From Paenibacillus thiaminolyticus (lineage in GTDB: Bacteria > Bacillota > Bacilli > Paenibacillales > Paenibacillaceae), in NCBI RefSeq assembly GCF_007066085.1, contig NZ_CP041405.1, positions 6,417,501-6,481,500 of the forward strand: 64,000 nucleotides of DNA, in the 5' to 3' direction. Position numbers and translations under genes: made by a program. Below the pieces are notes generated by a model that did not search any database, was not told where the DNA came from, and saw nothing but the letters and a program-made list of their open reading frames with translations. Positions 35,189 to 44,643 of the stretch are shown one piece after another (position 1 is the stretch's first letter; each line of letters starts with the position of its first letter).

Positions 35189-35226
35189 GCAAGTCCCCCC
35201 AGTTCCTGGAACTGGGGGGTTGCTTT
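35189..35226. terminator. Bidirectional terminator
   Basis: Perfect CCCCCCAGTTCC / GGAACTGGGGGG stem with a one-base centre, extended by GCAA/TTGC. It sits between a plus-strand small gene and the 3' end of the minus-strand DUF2935 gene. Confidence 0.8.
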
Positions 35227-36049
35227 ATCCTTGAACCCGCGGCGTGGTTGGATCGCATTCCGGAGAAGGGACAGCGCCGGTGAGGGCCAATTTGATCAGA
35301 TAGTAGCATTCCTCCCGCGCCATATGATCCGGCATCAGCGGACTGATGACATCGAGTGTCTCCGCGCTTAGATCCATTTCCTCCAGCTCTAGCAGGAATT
35401 TCGTGAACAGCTTAATCTCCAAGTTCACATCGCGGTGGAACCGCTCCATCGCAGGGAAGCGGCGAAGCTGGGTCCGCAAGTAGCCGACCATTTCGACCGC
35501 TTTTTTGTAATAATCATCGAAATGCTTCTCAAATTCGCGGCTCTTCTCGATCAGCCGCCTCTCCACCGCATCCAGGTTCGATGCGATGGCCGATGCATGG
35601 CCGGAAGCGTCCGATAGCCATACCAGATCATAATGAAGCGAATCGAACAAAGGCACCGCCTTCCCGGCCCGAACGGCATCGAGAATATAAACATACTCTT
35701 GCAGCTCGTTGAGCATATGGTTGAAAAAGGTTGGGGGAAGATGCACGGTCACCTGGCGGAGCAGAGATCTGCGCAGCAGATCAAGCTTGAAATCCTTCAA
35801 TTCCATCGTTGCGGCATGCGCATCGGCAGCGATGGCCAGGGCTTGGGACTCGGAGGAAGCTTGGCGGGCTTGGTCCAGAAGCTGATCGAACCGTTGTATA
35901 AATTGATTCGCCCGGCGAATGTCTTCCGTTTCCCGTGGCGATAGGGCGTCCAATATGAAGCGGGAATGATCTCCCAATATTTGCAGCCAGAAGCGGTGCT
36001 CGAACAAGAGCGATCCGACCGGAGCGGCCAAGGGCTGATGAATATGCAT
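35225..36049 (-). CDS. DUF2935 domain-containing protein
   Basis: 274 residues, all-helical, with two similar halves. Each half has an acid/His-rich helix: LLFEHRFWLQILGDHSRF near the N-terminus and FHRDVNLEIKLFTKFLLE later, then DHMAREECYYLIKL near the end. The pattern is that of the DUF2935 four-helix proteins, whose His/Glu arrangement suggests a metal centre, though no function is established. ATG 36049 has AAGGAGAG seven bases upstream; GTG 36055 is part of that region. It is transcribed towards gcvH and ends at the shared hairpin. Confidence 0.82.
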   Translation of the reverse strand: MHIHQPLAAPVGSLLFEHRFWLQILGDHSRFILDALSPRETEDIRRANQFIQRFDQLLDQARQASSESQALAIAADAHAATMELKDFKLDLLRRSLLRQVTVHLPPTFFNHMLNELQEYVYILDAVRAGKAVPLFDSLHYDLVWLSDASGHASAIASNLDAVERRLIEKSREFEKHFDDYYKKAVEMVGYLRTQLRRFPAMERFHRDVNLEIKLFTKFLLELEEMDLSAETLDVISPLMPDHMAREECYYLIKLALTGAVPSPECDPTTPRVQG

Positions 36050-36160
36050 ATGCACTCTCCTTTGCGGTTGTTGGAGGCAGAATCGGTTCTATTGTCATCT
36101 TATGTTTAACGGATTGTCTCGCATGCCATTTCTCGACTGCCCTGCCCGCCGCAAGATGCA

Positions 36161-36191
36161 ACAACCGCTGTCCCTAAGGGACAGCGGTTGT
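36161..36191 (-). terminator. Hairpin after the SLH protease gene
   Basis: Perfect 14-bp stem ACAACCGCTGTCCC / GGGACAGCGGTTGT with a three-base loop, 24 bases beyond the protease stop. The T-run is poor on either strand. Confidence 0.6.
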
Positions 36192-36214
36192 GTCATGGCC
36201 TTGTCAGGCCGGTA

Positions 36215-39200
36215 TTACGATTCCGATTGCAGATCGAGCAGCACGAGGGCGAGCACCGTGGCTGCTTGGGCACGGGTTGATGTTCCCTCTGGAGAGAACT
36301 TGTTGCCGCCCATGCCTTTAATATAGCCGCGGCTTACCGCAACCGCAACGGCGGCGCGGGCATCGGCACCGATCTTCGCCTGGTCGGCAAAACCGAGCGC
36401 CGGAGCGTCATCGGTCTTTAGCTGCAGCGCCTGCACCAGCATGACAACCATTTTCTCGCGTGTCAGCGGGTCACGCGCACCCGGCTCGGCAATACGGTCG
36501 TTCCAGGTCTTGCCGGAACCGGTAAGACGATCGAGCAGCGAGGCGAATTCCGCTTGGGTCACCAGATCGTTCGGCTTGAACGTATTCTGGCTGCCCTTGC
36601 CTTCGATCAACTGGTGAGCGGCTGCGAGCTCGACCTTATCTTTGGACCAATGCGTACGAATATCTTCGAACGTCTTGTTGAATTCCTGCGCCGTATAGGC
36701 TCCGAGCGACGCCGTAGTGAAGCGGACGCCGTCCTTATCCCAGCGAACGCCAGGCGCGTAGTACGTCCACGCTTCCTTTGAATCCTTGCTGTAGACGCCT
36801 ACTTTGCGGGCATCCTTTACGGCGGAGGAGCTCCATTTCAGACCGATTCGGATCGGCTTCGTTACGGTCTCCTTCTCCCCTTGGACGGTCAGTCCCGAAG
36901 CGACCTGTCTCAGTACGGACGCTTGCTCTCCTTCCGTCAGCGGCGCCAGCGCCAGGCGTAAGGTCAGATCTCCATTTTTTCCGATAAAGTCAACGAGCGA
37001 CTCTGCTGGAATGAGCACTTCAAAGTCTTTCCCGGACAGCAGCAGTGCCTTGCCCGAAGCGGTAAGCTTCTCCGCCAGCACGCGGGTAATCCGGATATCT
37101 GACAGATTGACATCATTCCAAGCGATATCCGAAATATCCACCTTCACTTCAGTCGCTTCCTTGTCGTCCAACTGCGAGCTAATCGCAGTCGAAGATACAA
37201 GCAGCAATCCCTGCTTCTTGCCATCCTTCTCGGTTACCGTGAAGGTACCCGATTTCAAGGTCTTCCCGGCCGGCTGCGATGGAGTGGAGGAGTAGGAGCT
37301 GCTGGAAGACGAGCCGCCTGAGCTTGGGCCAGGTTCCGGCTTTGGTTCCGGTTTAGGTTCTGGATCTGGGTCCGGTGGTTTCGGTGCGTCCACTATCTCA
37401 ATCCAGTCCGGCGCTCCGTATACAAGTTTTACAGGATCAATACTTTCAAGCTCCAATTTAAATAGCAAGAACTTGTAGGCTCCAGGATCACTGCTGGAGA
37501 AAACTACGGTGCCAAAGGTGCCGTCTCCCGAGTACGCCGCAGTTGGAGGCATGCTGGTTGTCGCCACGATAGCCTTCAACTTATCGGTAAGTTCGATGGT
37601 CTCGTAATCAAAATCAATTTCCACGTCAGGATAGTGCTTCTGGGTATAGGTTACAAAAGTAACGCTAGGCTCGACGCGAACATCTGTTAATGATGCATCA
37701 TAAACCAATGCATAAGATGTTGAGTATACTGCTTCAGTGACAGAGAAGCCGATATCTACCTTGAACTCGTCTCCGGTAAACGCTTGTTTTTTCTCTGTTT
37801 TCACATTGGCATAGACTGCATCTGGATCAAAGTCAAACGAAATTGTCCGGGACGGGGTCTCATATCCGTTCTTGACGTAATCCCATGCATAAATGTCAAC
37901 TTGATTGAGTCCGTCCTTCAGATGCGGGATGTCGATGGTGAAGATACCGTATGAATTAATTGTGACCTCATATTCTTCATTTGTCTCCTTGTTGACGGCC
38001 TTCATCTCTATGAGATCCTGAATTGGGGAATTCACATAGTCCACAATTGAGTCATAGACAGTCCCTGTAATTTTTCCTTTGCGTTCCTGCGGATTATCTA
38101 CCCGAATCACCGGCTCATCAATCTTGACTTGAGGAGGCGTACTATCGATCAGGAAAAGAGTGCGCAGTTTATCCAAATGTTCGCCTTTAACAACAGGCAC
38201 CATATAATATAAACCGTCTTTCGGAGTGACGGAATTGTCCCCAACCAGACTTCCGTCCCAATCGACAGGCAAAATGCCCGGGTTTTGTTCGGATGTATTT
38301 ACGTGCGCATCCCCGATTTCTTGGCCATTCAAATCCAGGACAGTTAATTTGAAATCGGTGATTTTCTTGTTGACCTGGATGCTTACCTTTGTCGTATTAT
38401 GATCGGGATGCCCTTTCGGCGCAAATATCATGGGACTAATCTCAATCTCCCCGATAGCGGGCACCTCAAATTGTTTGCCGACATACACGCTCGCAGGAAG
38501 TCTGATCTCGTGGCCGCCGTCGCCTGTCAAAATGACATGGCCCTCGTAATTCCCATCGGCCTTCGTCGGAAGCTGTAATGTTACGTCAAATGATTGCTCC
38601 GGGCTCACGGTGTTCACACTAGGTGTTAATGTTCCCCCAGCGTCTGGCCAATCCACCCGAATCGAGTAGTTCTGGTCTCTGTCGCCAACTCTTTTCAGCT
38701 GGATCGTCTTCGTTAACGAAGTGTCTGGGGAGGCAGGACCGAACGAGAGGCTGCCCGTTTCATACACGAACGGTACGTCGGGTTTATCTTTTACCGCGAC
38801 GTTCGCAGTCTCTTGCACCAAAGCGATTGCTGGAGCCTCGACGCTGCGCTTCAGATCAACCCGGCCTGCACCTTGCTCCGTCAGTTTATACAGTTCCCCC
38901 GTACGATCCTTCAGATCTACGGCATTATTCATCATGAGCGTTTTGATCTCGTCCGGAGTCAGATCAAGGTTATTCTTGCGGGAATACTCCACGAGCAATG
39001 CGGCAGCTCCCGCGATATGCGGTGAAGCCATGCTCGTGCCTTGCGAACTTCCGTACGCATTCTCGTAGTTGTCGTCCCAGGCTGGCACGGATGACAAGAT
39101 GCCAACGCCCGGCGCGGCAATGTCCGGCTTGATCGTATAGTCCGGCAGCGCAGGGCCGCGGGAGCTGAAGGAGCCGAGCATATCTTTCTCCTCGACATCG

Positions 39201-40768
39201 GTTCGGACAACCTTCTTTACCGAGCCTGACGCAATATAATTTTTCAAGATAAGTCCGTCGGCTTGCGAAATGGTGTAGGTAGGAGCGAATTCATCGGCGT
39301 CCCCTTCGCCAAGAGTCGCGGCCAGTTCGCCAGCTTCGTTGTTGAAAATGATGAGCGCGGCGGCTCCGGCTTTTTTGGCGTTTCTCGATTTGTCCCCGAA
39401 GCTGATGTCGCCGCGGGAGACGACCACAAGTTTACCCTTTACTGCTTTGTTTTTATAATCATCTGGCTTTCCAAATCCGGCATAGACCGCTTCAAGCGGT
39501 GTATCAACGGGCAGTACCGGGGATGAAGTAGCTAGCTGCGAGAAAAACTTCTTATTTAGGCCCCCGACCTCAAACACGGGGGTCAGGACCGGCGGGTAAG
39601 AGGCGGCAACGGATATGGCCGCATGGGCTCCTCCCGGACTTCCCAGCGTGAGCGGCTTTGGTCCGGCATTGCCCGCAGCGACGACTACGACGACACCGGC
39701 CTTGGTTGCATTGTCCAGCGCCACGGAATGCGCGGTATATTGGAAGTTGTAATCGGCGCCGAGCGACAGATTGATGACATCTAACTGATCTTCATAAACG
39801 GCACGCTCGATGCCGCGTACAATGTTCTCCGAAGATCCTCTGCCATATGGCCCGAGAACGCGATAAGCATACAGGTCTGCCTCTGGAGCGACGCCGCGTA
39901 CTTTGCCGCTATCGCCGGGATTATCGTAATTCCCTCTCCCGACAATCGTTCCTGCGACATGGGTGCCATGGGTCGTATGATATTCTTTTCCGTCGATAAT
40001 GGGCTTTGATTTATCCGGTTCTGTCTCCATCGGATCAGGTTTACCGAGAACAAAATCGTACCCGCCCTTAAAGGCATCTTTTAGACTCGGATGCTTGTAA
40101 TCAACCCCTGTGTCAAGCACCCCGACTTTGATGCCTTTTCCCTTTAAGCCGAGATCCTCCCACAAGTGTTTTGCTCCGATATGGGGTGCACTTTTATGCA
40201 TATAGGTGCTATCGCCATAAGCGCTTGGCTCGTTCGGAATCGCTTGGATTTCCACGTTCGGGAAGACGGCCTTCACGCCAGGAATCGTCAACAAATCATC
40301 AACTTTATTGGCCGGGATACTGATCGAAAATCCATTAAATACATTGTTGAACTCGTAACGGATTGAGGCATCTAGCTGGTTAAGTGCGGTGCGGAATTGC
40401 TGATGCTCTTGCCGGATATCGCTTTCCACATCGTTGGCGAACAAAGAGTATGTATTCGCGGCCTGAGCTTCTGCTACTTTCAATGGTTCATTTTGCAGTT
40501 CTACGATAACAGTAATAATGTCGCTGCTGTCAGAAGGCGGTACAAAATTTTGCGGTGTTACGTCTGATAAGTTAAGTTCGGAGCTGCGAGGGAGTTGCAG
40601 TTTGGTTGCGATCTGATCCTTGATTTGGCTTTGGAGTTGTTGCTTCGTCTCGGATGCGGACCAGTCCATTTTTTCAGTTGCGCCCGATACTCCCGGAAAG
40701 ACCATGCCGGCAAGCAGCAAGGCGCTAAGGACCAAAGACATGAGTTTGCGGAATGAATGTGGTCTCAA
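36215..40768 (-). CDS. Large secreted subtilisin (S8) with PA, cohesin-like and SLH domains
   Basis: 1517 residues, Vpr-like. Signal peptide (1-30); I9-type propeptide (about 85-175); S8 domain with Asp219 (GVLDTGVDY), His267 (THGTHVAGT), oxyanion Asn367 and Ser579 (GTSMASPH). A protease-associated insert lies at about 400-525. After the catalytic domain come Ig/Fn3-like regions, a cohesin-like segment (about 970-1100), a Pro-Asp-Glu-Lys linker with a Ser run, another beta region, and SLH repeats at the C-terminus (FEDIRTHWSKDKVELAAAHQ, FADQAKIGADARAAVAVAVS). TTG 40768 is the start, with AAAGGAGG seven bases before it. It should be a wall-anchored extracellular protease. Confidence 0.9.
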   Translation of the reverse strand: MRPHSFRKLMSLVLSALLLAGMVFPGVSGATEKMDWSASETKQQLQSQIKDQIATKLQLPRSSELNLSDVTPQNFVPPSDSSDIITVIVELQNEPLKVAEAQAANTYSLFANDVESDIRQEHQQFRTALNQLDASIRYEFNNVFNGFSISIPANKVDDLLTIPGVKAVFPNVEIQAIPNEPSAYGDSTYMHKSAPHIGAKHLWEDLGLKGKGIKVGVLDTGVDYKHPSLKDAFKGGYDFVLGKPDPMETEPDKSKPIIDGKEYHTTHGTHVAGTIVGRGNYDNPGDSGKVRGVAPEADLYAYRVLGPYGRGSSENIVRGIERAVYEDQLDVINLSLGADYNFQYTAHSVALDNATKAGVVVVVAAGNAGPKPLTLGSPGGAHAAISVAASYPPVLTPVFEVGGLNKKFFSQLATSSPVLPVDTPLEAVYAGFGKPDDYKNKAVKGKLVVVSRGDISFGDKSRNAKKAGAAALIIFNNEAGELAATLGEGDADEFAPTYTISQADGLILKNYIASGSVKKVVRTDVEEKDMLGSFSSRGPALPDYTIKPDIAAPGVGILSSVPAWDDNYENAYGSSQGTSMASPHIAGAAALLVEYSRKNNLDLTPDEIKTLMMNNAVDLKDRTGELYKLTEQGAGRVDLKRSVEAPAIALVQETANVAVKDKPDVPFVYETGSLSFGPASPDTSLTKTIQLKRVGDRDQNYSIRVDWPDAGGTLTPSVNTVSPEQSFDVTLQLPTKADGNYEGHVILTGDGGHEIRLPASVYVGKQFEVPAIGEIEISPMIFAPKGHPDHNTTKVSIQVNKKITDFKLTVLDLNGQEIGDAHVNTSEQNPGILPVDWDGSLVGDNSVTPKDGLYYMVPVVKGEHLDKLRTLFLIDSTPPQVKIDEPVIRVDNPQERKGKITGTVYDSIVDYVNSPIQDLIEMKAVNKETNEEYEVTINSYGIFTIDIPHLKDGLNQVDIYAWDYVKNGYETPSRTISFDFDPDAVYANVKTEKKQAFTGDEFKVDIGFSVTEAVYSTSYALVYDASLTDVRVEPSVTFVTYTQKHYPDVEIDFDYETIELTDKLKAIVATTSMPPTAAYSGDGTFGTVVFSSSDPGAYKFLLFKLELESIDPVKLVYGAPDWIEIVDAPKPPDPDPEPKPEPKPEPGPSSGGSSSSSSYSSTPSQPAGKTLKSGTFTVTEKDGKKQGLLLVSSTAISSQLDDKEATEVKVDISDIAWNDVNLSDIRITRVLAEKLTASGKALLLSGKDFEVLIPAESLVDFIGKNGDLTLRLALAPLTEGEQASVLRQVASGLTVQGEKETVTKPIRIGLKWSSSAVKDARKVGVYSKDSKEAWTYYAPGVRWDKDGVRFTTASLGAYTAQEFNKTFEDIRTHWSKDKVELAAAHQLIEGKGSQNTFKPNDLVTQAEFASLLDRLTGSGKTWNDRIAEPGARDPLTREKMVVMLVQALQLKTDDAPALGFADQAKIGADARAAVAVAVSRGYIKGMGGNKFSPEGTSTRAQAATVLALVLLDLQSES

Positions 40769-41101
40769 ACGTAAGCCTCCTTTACTATTTTACTGTCGGG
40801 TTAATCCTTGATGAAGGAAATATCAGCCTCAGCCTCCTTTCTTATGTGTGATACTCGACGAACGATGATTGTCTATGATGTAGATCACATAAATCAAGTT
40901 TACATATATTTCATATTTAGGGTAAGGGTACTATTAACTATATTCCAATTCTATTCTCTGACGGAAAATGTTGAAAGGTTACTAATTATGTAAAATGAAT
41001 AGATTGTGCTAAAAGAGTGGATGGGTCGTTAGACCTATTTCGGGAATGGATCGCACGAGGGGGAAGGAAAGCGAATGAGGGTGCTGGTGCACCCAGCCAT
41101 G
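40769..41101. other. Intergenic region upstream of the protease
   Basis: An A/T-rich segment (40850-41000) probably holds the protease promoter. A second AAAGGAGG occurs on the minus strand near 40840 but is not followed by a usable start codon. A GGGTGC/GCACCC dyad lies at 41080-41096. No gene was seen. Confidence 0.4.
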
Positions 41102-41151
41102 AAAAAAGGGCGATCCTGCAAGCCATATCAACGGCCTGTCGTATCGCCCTT
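41102..41151 (-). terminator. Terminator of the aldo/keto reductase gene
   Basis: On the minus strand AAGGGCGAT and ATCGCCCTT enclose a 28-base loop and are followed by TTTTT. Confidence 0.8.
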
Positions 41152-41163
41152 CTTATATGTGTA

Positions 41164-42135
41164 TTACGGCAGCGCTCTGCCTCTGGAGCTCACATACAGG
41201 GTGTACCACTCTTCACGTGTCAGGGTGATGTTCACCGCTTCGCCGCAGGCCCGGATTCGCTCTGGATTGGCCGTGCCGATAACCGGCTGGATTCCGGCCG
41301 GATGGCGCATCAGCCAGGCGAGGATGATCGCTTCCGGCGTCGTGTCCTTCTCATTGGCCATCGCCTGCACGAGCCCGGCCGTCTCGCGGATCGAAGCCGG
41401 CAGATCGGAGAGATCCCGGCCCGAGAAGACGCCTTGCGCAAGCGGGGCCCAAGCTTGAATTTGAATATTTTCAAGACGGCAGTACTCCAGCGTACCTTCC
41501 GGGAAAGTATCTTCCTTGGCGGCATTTTGGTTCACGTGAACGCTTTGATCGAGCCAGCCGATTTTGGCCAGACTCATCTCCAACTGATTGACAATGAAAG
41601 GCTCCTTGCTGTATGTCTGGAGCAGGCGAATCTGGCCGGCGCTCATGTTCGAGACGCCGAAGGCCCGCACTTTCCCCGCAGACTTCAATGCCGACATCGC
41701 TTCAGCGACCTCTTCCGGCTCCATCAATGGATCTGGACGGTGGAAAAGCAGAATGTCGAGATATTCGACGCCCAATCGCTGCAAGCTTCCGTCGACGCTC
41801 CGCAAAATATGCTCCTTCGAAAAATCATAGCGTCCCGGAATGCCATTGTCAGCGAAGCGGATGCCGCATTTGGATTGCAGCACGATGCGCTCTCTCAATT
41901 CCGGCCGTTCCTTCAGCACTTGGCCGAATACTTGCTCCGCCTTGCCTCTCGTATAAATATCGGCATGGTCGAACATATTGATGCCCGCCTCCAGGGCGGC
42001 TTCGACCGCAGCGTGCGCCGCCGCGAGATGCATCTCCGTTATCGGCTCGTCATTCCAGCCTCCTCCGAGACCCATGCATCCGAGCACAAGCCGGCTTGCC
42101 GCGAGTCCGCGTTGTTGAATCGGGATCTTATTCAT
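41164..42135 (-). CDS. Aldo/keto reductase
   Basis: 323-residue NADPH-dependent oxidoreductase of the AKR11/YdhF-like group. The TIM-barrel carries the catalytic Asp (NMFDHADIYTRGKAEQ), with Tyr in ADIY. It continues with LQSKCGIR for the Lys and LLFHRPDPLMEPEEV for the His strand; these are the usual tetrad positions. The late nucleotide-binding segment is PVIGTANPERIRACGEA. It stands alone, and its physiological carbonyl substrate is not predictable. Confidence 0.88.
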   Translation of the reverse strand: MNKIPIQQRGLAASRLVLGCMGLGGGWNDEPITEMHLAAAHAAVEAALEAGINMFDHADIYTRGKAEQVFGQVLKERPELRERIVLQSKCGIRFADNGIPGRYDFSKEHILRSVDGSLQRLGVEYLDILLFHRPDPLMEPEEVAEAMSALKSAGKVRAFGVSNMSAGQIRLLQTYSKEPFIVNQLEMSLAKIGWLDQSVHVNQNAAKEDTFPEGTLEYCRLENIQIQAWAPLAQGVFSGRDLSDLPASIRETAGLVQAMANEKDTTPEAIILAWLMRHPAGIQPVIGTANPERIRACGEAVNITLTREEWYTLYVSSRGRALP

Positions 42136-42350
42136 GTTGAATCACTCCAAGGTTGTAGAATGCGAAGCTTGTCTCGTCCAGTGTACTACAGGCGCACGCG
42201 CATATCCAGATGTTAAGGAGAGCGGAAGACTGACACCGCTGCTCATTGTGCTGAATTACCGGGGGGGATTCACGGAAAACACCCCTTCGGCCTAATGCAG
42301 GAATTGATTCTGTACAGATTACGGATTTATTGAGGAATTATGCGTGTCCC

Positions 42351-42410
42351 CAACATATATTGTTGAGAGATCATCAAATAGCGTTGTGCCTTCCTGGCAA
42401 CAATGATCTC
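42351..42410 (+). promoter_or_regulatory. Nested dyads upstream of the XRE-DUF1232 gene
   Basis: CAACA-TATAT-TGTTG (42351-42365) is immediately followed by a larger stem: GAGATCAT (42367-42374) with ATGATCTC (42403-42410), enclosing TTGTGCC...GGCAACAA. No T-run follows, and the gene starts 22 bases later. These may be an autoregulatory operator or an RNA hairpin affecting translation. Confidence 0.45.
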
Positions 42411-42432
42411 GCCATAGAGAGGAGGGGATAGG

Positions 42433-43146
42433 ATGAATCAGGCGGATAACGTATCGCAATTCGGCGATCAGTTGAAATCATTGCTCAAGGAGCGCTCCCT
42501 ATCGATGCGCAAATTAAGCGAGCAGACGGGAATTGATACGGCGACCATCTCCCGGATGGCTAACGGGAAGCAGGCGGTCAAGCCGGAATATATTCACCGC
42601 ATCGCGTCCGTTCTCGCCGTTCCGGCTGAGCGTCTGTACCGGGCGGCAGGCTATTCCGTCGGGGCGGAGCCGGACGGAAGGACGGATATGCATGCCTCTG
42701 TCGATGCGATTCAACAAGTGCTCGGGCATTCGAACCTCTATGAGCCGGAGTTCAGCACCGAACGGGTGCGGCAGGAATTGATGAAATGCGAGCGGTATGC
42801 CCGCACCGAGGAAGGCAAGCGATTGATTCATCAAGATTTCGAGGAAAAAGTGAGCAAGGTGAGCGGAGAAGGCCCGTTCATTGAGCAACTGCGCGACATG
42901 TATGCATGCTTTTGTGACCCCATGGTATCGGAGGAAGAAAAAGCGGTGCTCGGCAGCGCTCTGCTATATTTCATCCTGTCTGTCGATATTATCCCGGACT
43001 ATGTATTTCCGATTGGTTATCTTGATGACGCGATTGCGGTCAATATGGCGCTCGAACGGTTGCGCGCCATGGCCGGCACGGTACCAGCGCAGAGGAATGC
43101 CGGCAGCAGCGCTCCGGCCGCCGAATTGCCGGATGACGGCGCTTAG
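42433..43146 (+). CDS. XRE-type HTH protein fused to a DUF1232 (YkvA-like) domain
   Basis: 237 residues. Residues about 12-65 are a Cro/CI helix-turn-helix (LKERSLSMRKLSEQTGIDTATISRMANGKQ). The middle is charged and helical. Residues about 165-205 are a DUF1232 segment, LGSALLYFILSVDIIPDYVFPIGYLDDA, with its short hydrophobic helix and conserved SxDxIPD. DUF1232 occurs in small membrane-associated proteins of unknown role. The join suggests a DNA-binding protein held at or sensing the membrane. AGAGGAGGGG precedes ATG 42433. Confidence 0.82.
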   Translation: MNQADNVSQFGDQLKSLLKERSLSMRKLSEQTGIDTATISRMANGKQAVKPEYIHRIASVLAVPAERLYRAAGYSVGAEPDGRTDMHASVDAIQQVLGHSNLYEPEFSTERVRQELMKCERYARTEEGKRLIHQDFEEKVSKVSGEGPFIEQLRDMYACFCDPMVSEEEKAVLGSALLYFILSVDIIPDYVFPIGYLDDAIAVNMALERLRAMAGTVPAQRNAGSSAPAAELPDDGA

Positions 43147-43233
43147 CCGGAAGGGAGAAGCGAGATGTCCCGCACACGAAGGCAGCACGAGCCAAATGCA
43201 CCAGCTCGTGCTGCCAACAGGTGTATTCTCTTG

Positions 43234-44643
43234 TTATACCCAGCCGAACGCTCTTGCCAGTTGAGCCGTTGTAAAGGTGACGGCTATCGCGATGGCGAGG
43301 GGGATGAGAGCGGACAGTACGGTCCACTTCACGCTCTTCGTCTCTTTGTAAATATTGAACAGCGTCGTGCCGCATGGATAATGGAGCAGGGAGAACAGCA
43401 TCATATTCAGCGCCGTCAGCCAGGTCCAGCCATGGTTCAGGAAGATGTCCTTGATATTGTCCATGCCGTCTGCATCGACCAACGCGCCGGTGGACAAGTA
43501 TCCCATCAGCAGAATCGGAAGCACGATCTCATTCGCAGGAAGGCCGAGAATGAAGGCCATCAGGATGAAGCCGTCCAGTCCGAGCGCATGGGCGAACGGC
43601 TGGAAAAAGCCCGCCATATGATTGAGCACGCTGTCTCCGCCGACAAAAATATTGCCCAAAATCCAGGTGATGATTCCGGCAGGCGCAGCCACGATGATGG
43701 CACGCGTCAGCACATTGAGCGACTTATCCCGCGATGCGAGCAGAACTGTCTTCGCGAACTGCGGCTTCCGGTACGGAGGCAGCTCCAGCGTATAATGGGT
43801 CGGCACCCCGCGCAGGGCGGTCTTGGACAAGACCCACGATACGGTAAATGTGACGGCGACACCGATCATGACCATGCCCATGACGACCGAGGCCGTAACG
43901 AGCGTCTGCATGCCGGAACCGAGTCCCGCCGACACCATGAAGAGGGAGGACAGCAGAATCAGGGTTGGCCAGCGTCCGTTGCAGGGCACGAAGTTGTTCG
44001 TCAAGATGGCAAGCATCCGCTCACGCGGCGATTCGATAATCCGGGTAGATAAAATAGCTGCGGCGTTACAGCCGAATCCCATCGACATCGTCAGCGCCTG
44101 CTTGCCATGCCCGCCCGATTTCTTGAACAGGCGGTCCATGTTGAAGGCGACGCGCGGCAAGTAGCCGAAGTTCTCCAGCAGGGCGAAGACCGGGAAAAAG
44201 ATGGCCATCGGCGGCAGCATGACGCTGACGACCCAGGCCGTGCCGCGGAAGAAACCGAGAATGAGTACGCCATGCAGCCATGCCGGCGCATGAAGCGCTT
44301 CGAAGCCGGCGGTCAAGTAGCCTTCGATCATATTGAACAAGTCAAAGAGCATGGCGGAAGGCACGTTCGCTCCCGCAATCGTAATCCAGAAGACAGCGCC
44401 CAGGATCGCCAGCATAATCGGGAATCCCCAAATCGGGGAGGTGACGATTTTGTCGAGCCGGTACGTGCTTTCCAGCTTCTTCTTATCTTCGTAACGGACC
44501 GCTTCCCGGCAAATGCTGTGCGTCGTCTTATAAATATCCCCGACGATATCGTCCCGGACTTCGCTGCCGTTCGTCAGGTTCTTGGCCATCGACAAGAGCG
44601 AATCAAGTGAGTCGGGGGAATTAGTGGCAAGCGGTGTAGCCAT
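43234..44643 (-). CDS. feoB: FeoB membrane domain encoded as a separate protein
   Basis: 469 residues with about eight to ten membrane helices and the Fe(II) path motifs GFGCNAAAI and NNFVPCNGRWPTL, which correspond to the core CysPro/gate motifs of FeoB. It begins where full-length FeoB would follow the GTPase helical domain (YRLDKIVTSPIWGFPIML). The reading frame starts at its own ATG 44643, 23 bases inside the end of the GTPase gene in another frame, with AAGGAG ten bases upstream. This is a real gene split, not a sequencing slip. It imports ferrous iron together with its GTPase partner. Confidence 0.88.
   Translation of the reverse strand: MATPLATNSPDSLDSLLSMAKNLTNGSEVRDDIVGDIYKTTHSICREAVRYEDKKKLESTYRLDKIVTSPIWGFPIMLAILGAVFWITIAGANVPSAMLFDLFNMIEGYLTAGFEALHAPAWLHGVLILGFFRGTAWVVSVMLPPMAIFFPVFALLENFGYLPRVAFNMDRLFKKSGGHGKQALTMSMGFGCNAAAILSTRIIESPRERMLAILTNNFVPCNGRWPTLILLSSLFMVSAGLGSGMQTLVTASVVMGMVMIGVAVTFTVSWVLSKTALRGVPTHYTLELPPYRKPQFAKTVLLASRDKSLNVLTRAIIVAAPAGIITWILGNIFVGGDSVLNHMAGFFQPFAHALGLDGFILMAFILGLPANEIVLPILLMGYLSTGALVDADGMDNIKDIFLNHGWTWLTALNMMLFSLLHYPCGTTLFNIYKETKSVKWTVLSALIPLAIAIAVTFTTAQLARAFGWV

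Noticed and set aside
41017..42216. A 399-codon plus-strand frame opposite the aldo/keto reductase
   Set aside because: Antisense shadow of a clear gene with no recognisable domain; it also runs through the reductase terminator.
43165..44052. Long plus-strand frame opposite the FeoB membrane gene
   Set aside because: Composition is His/Arg-rich as expected for the reverse of membrane-protein codons; no start signal.
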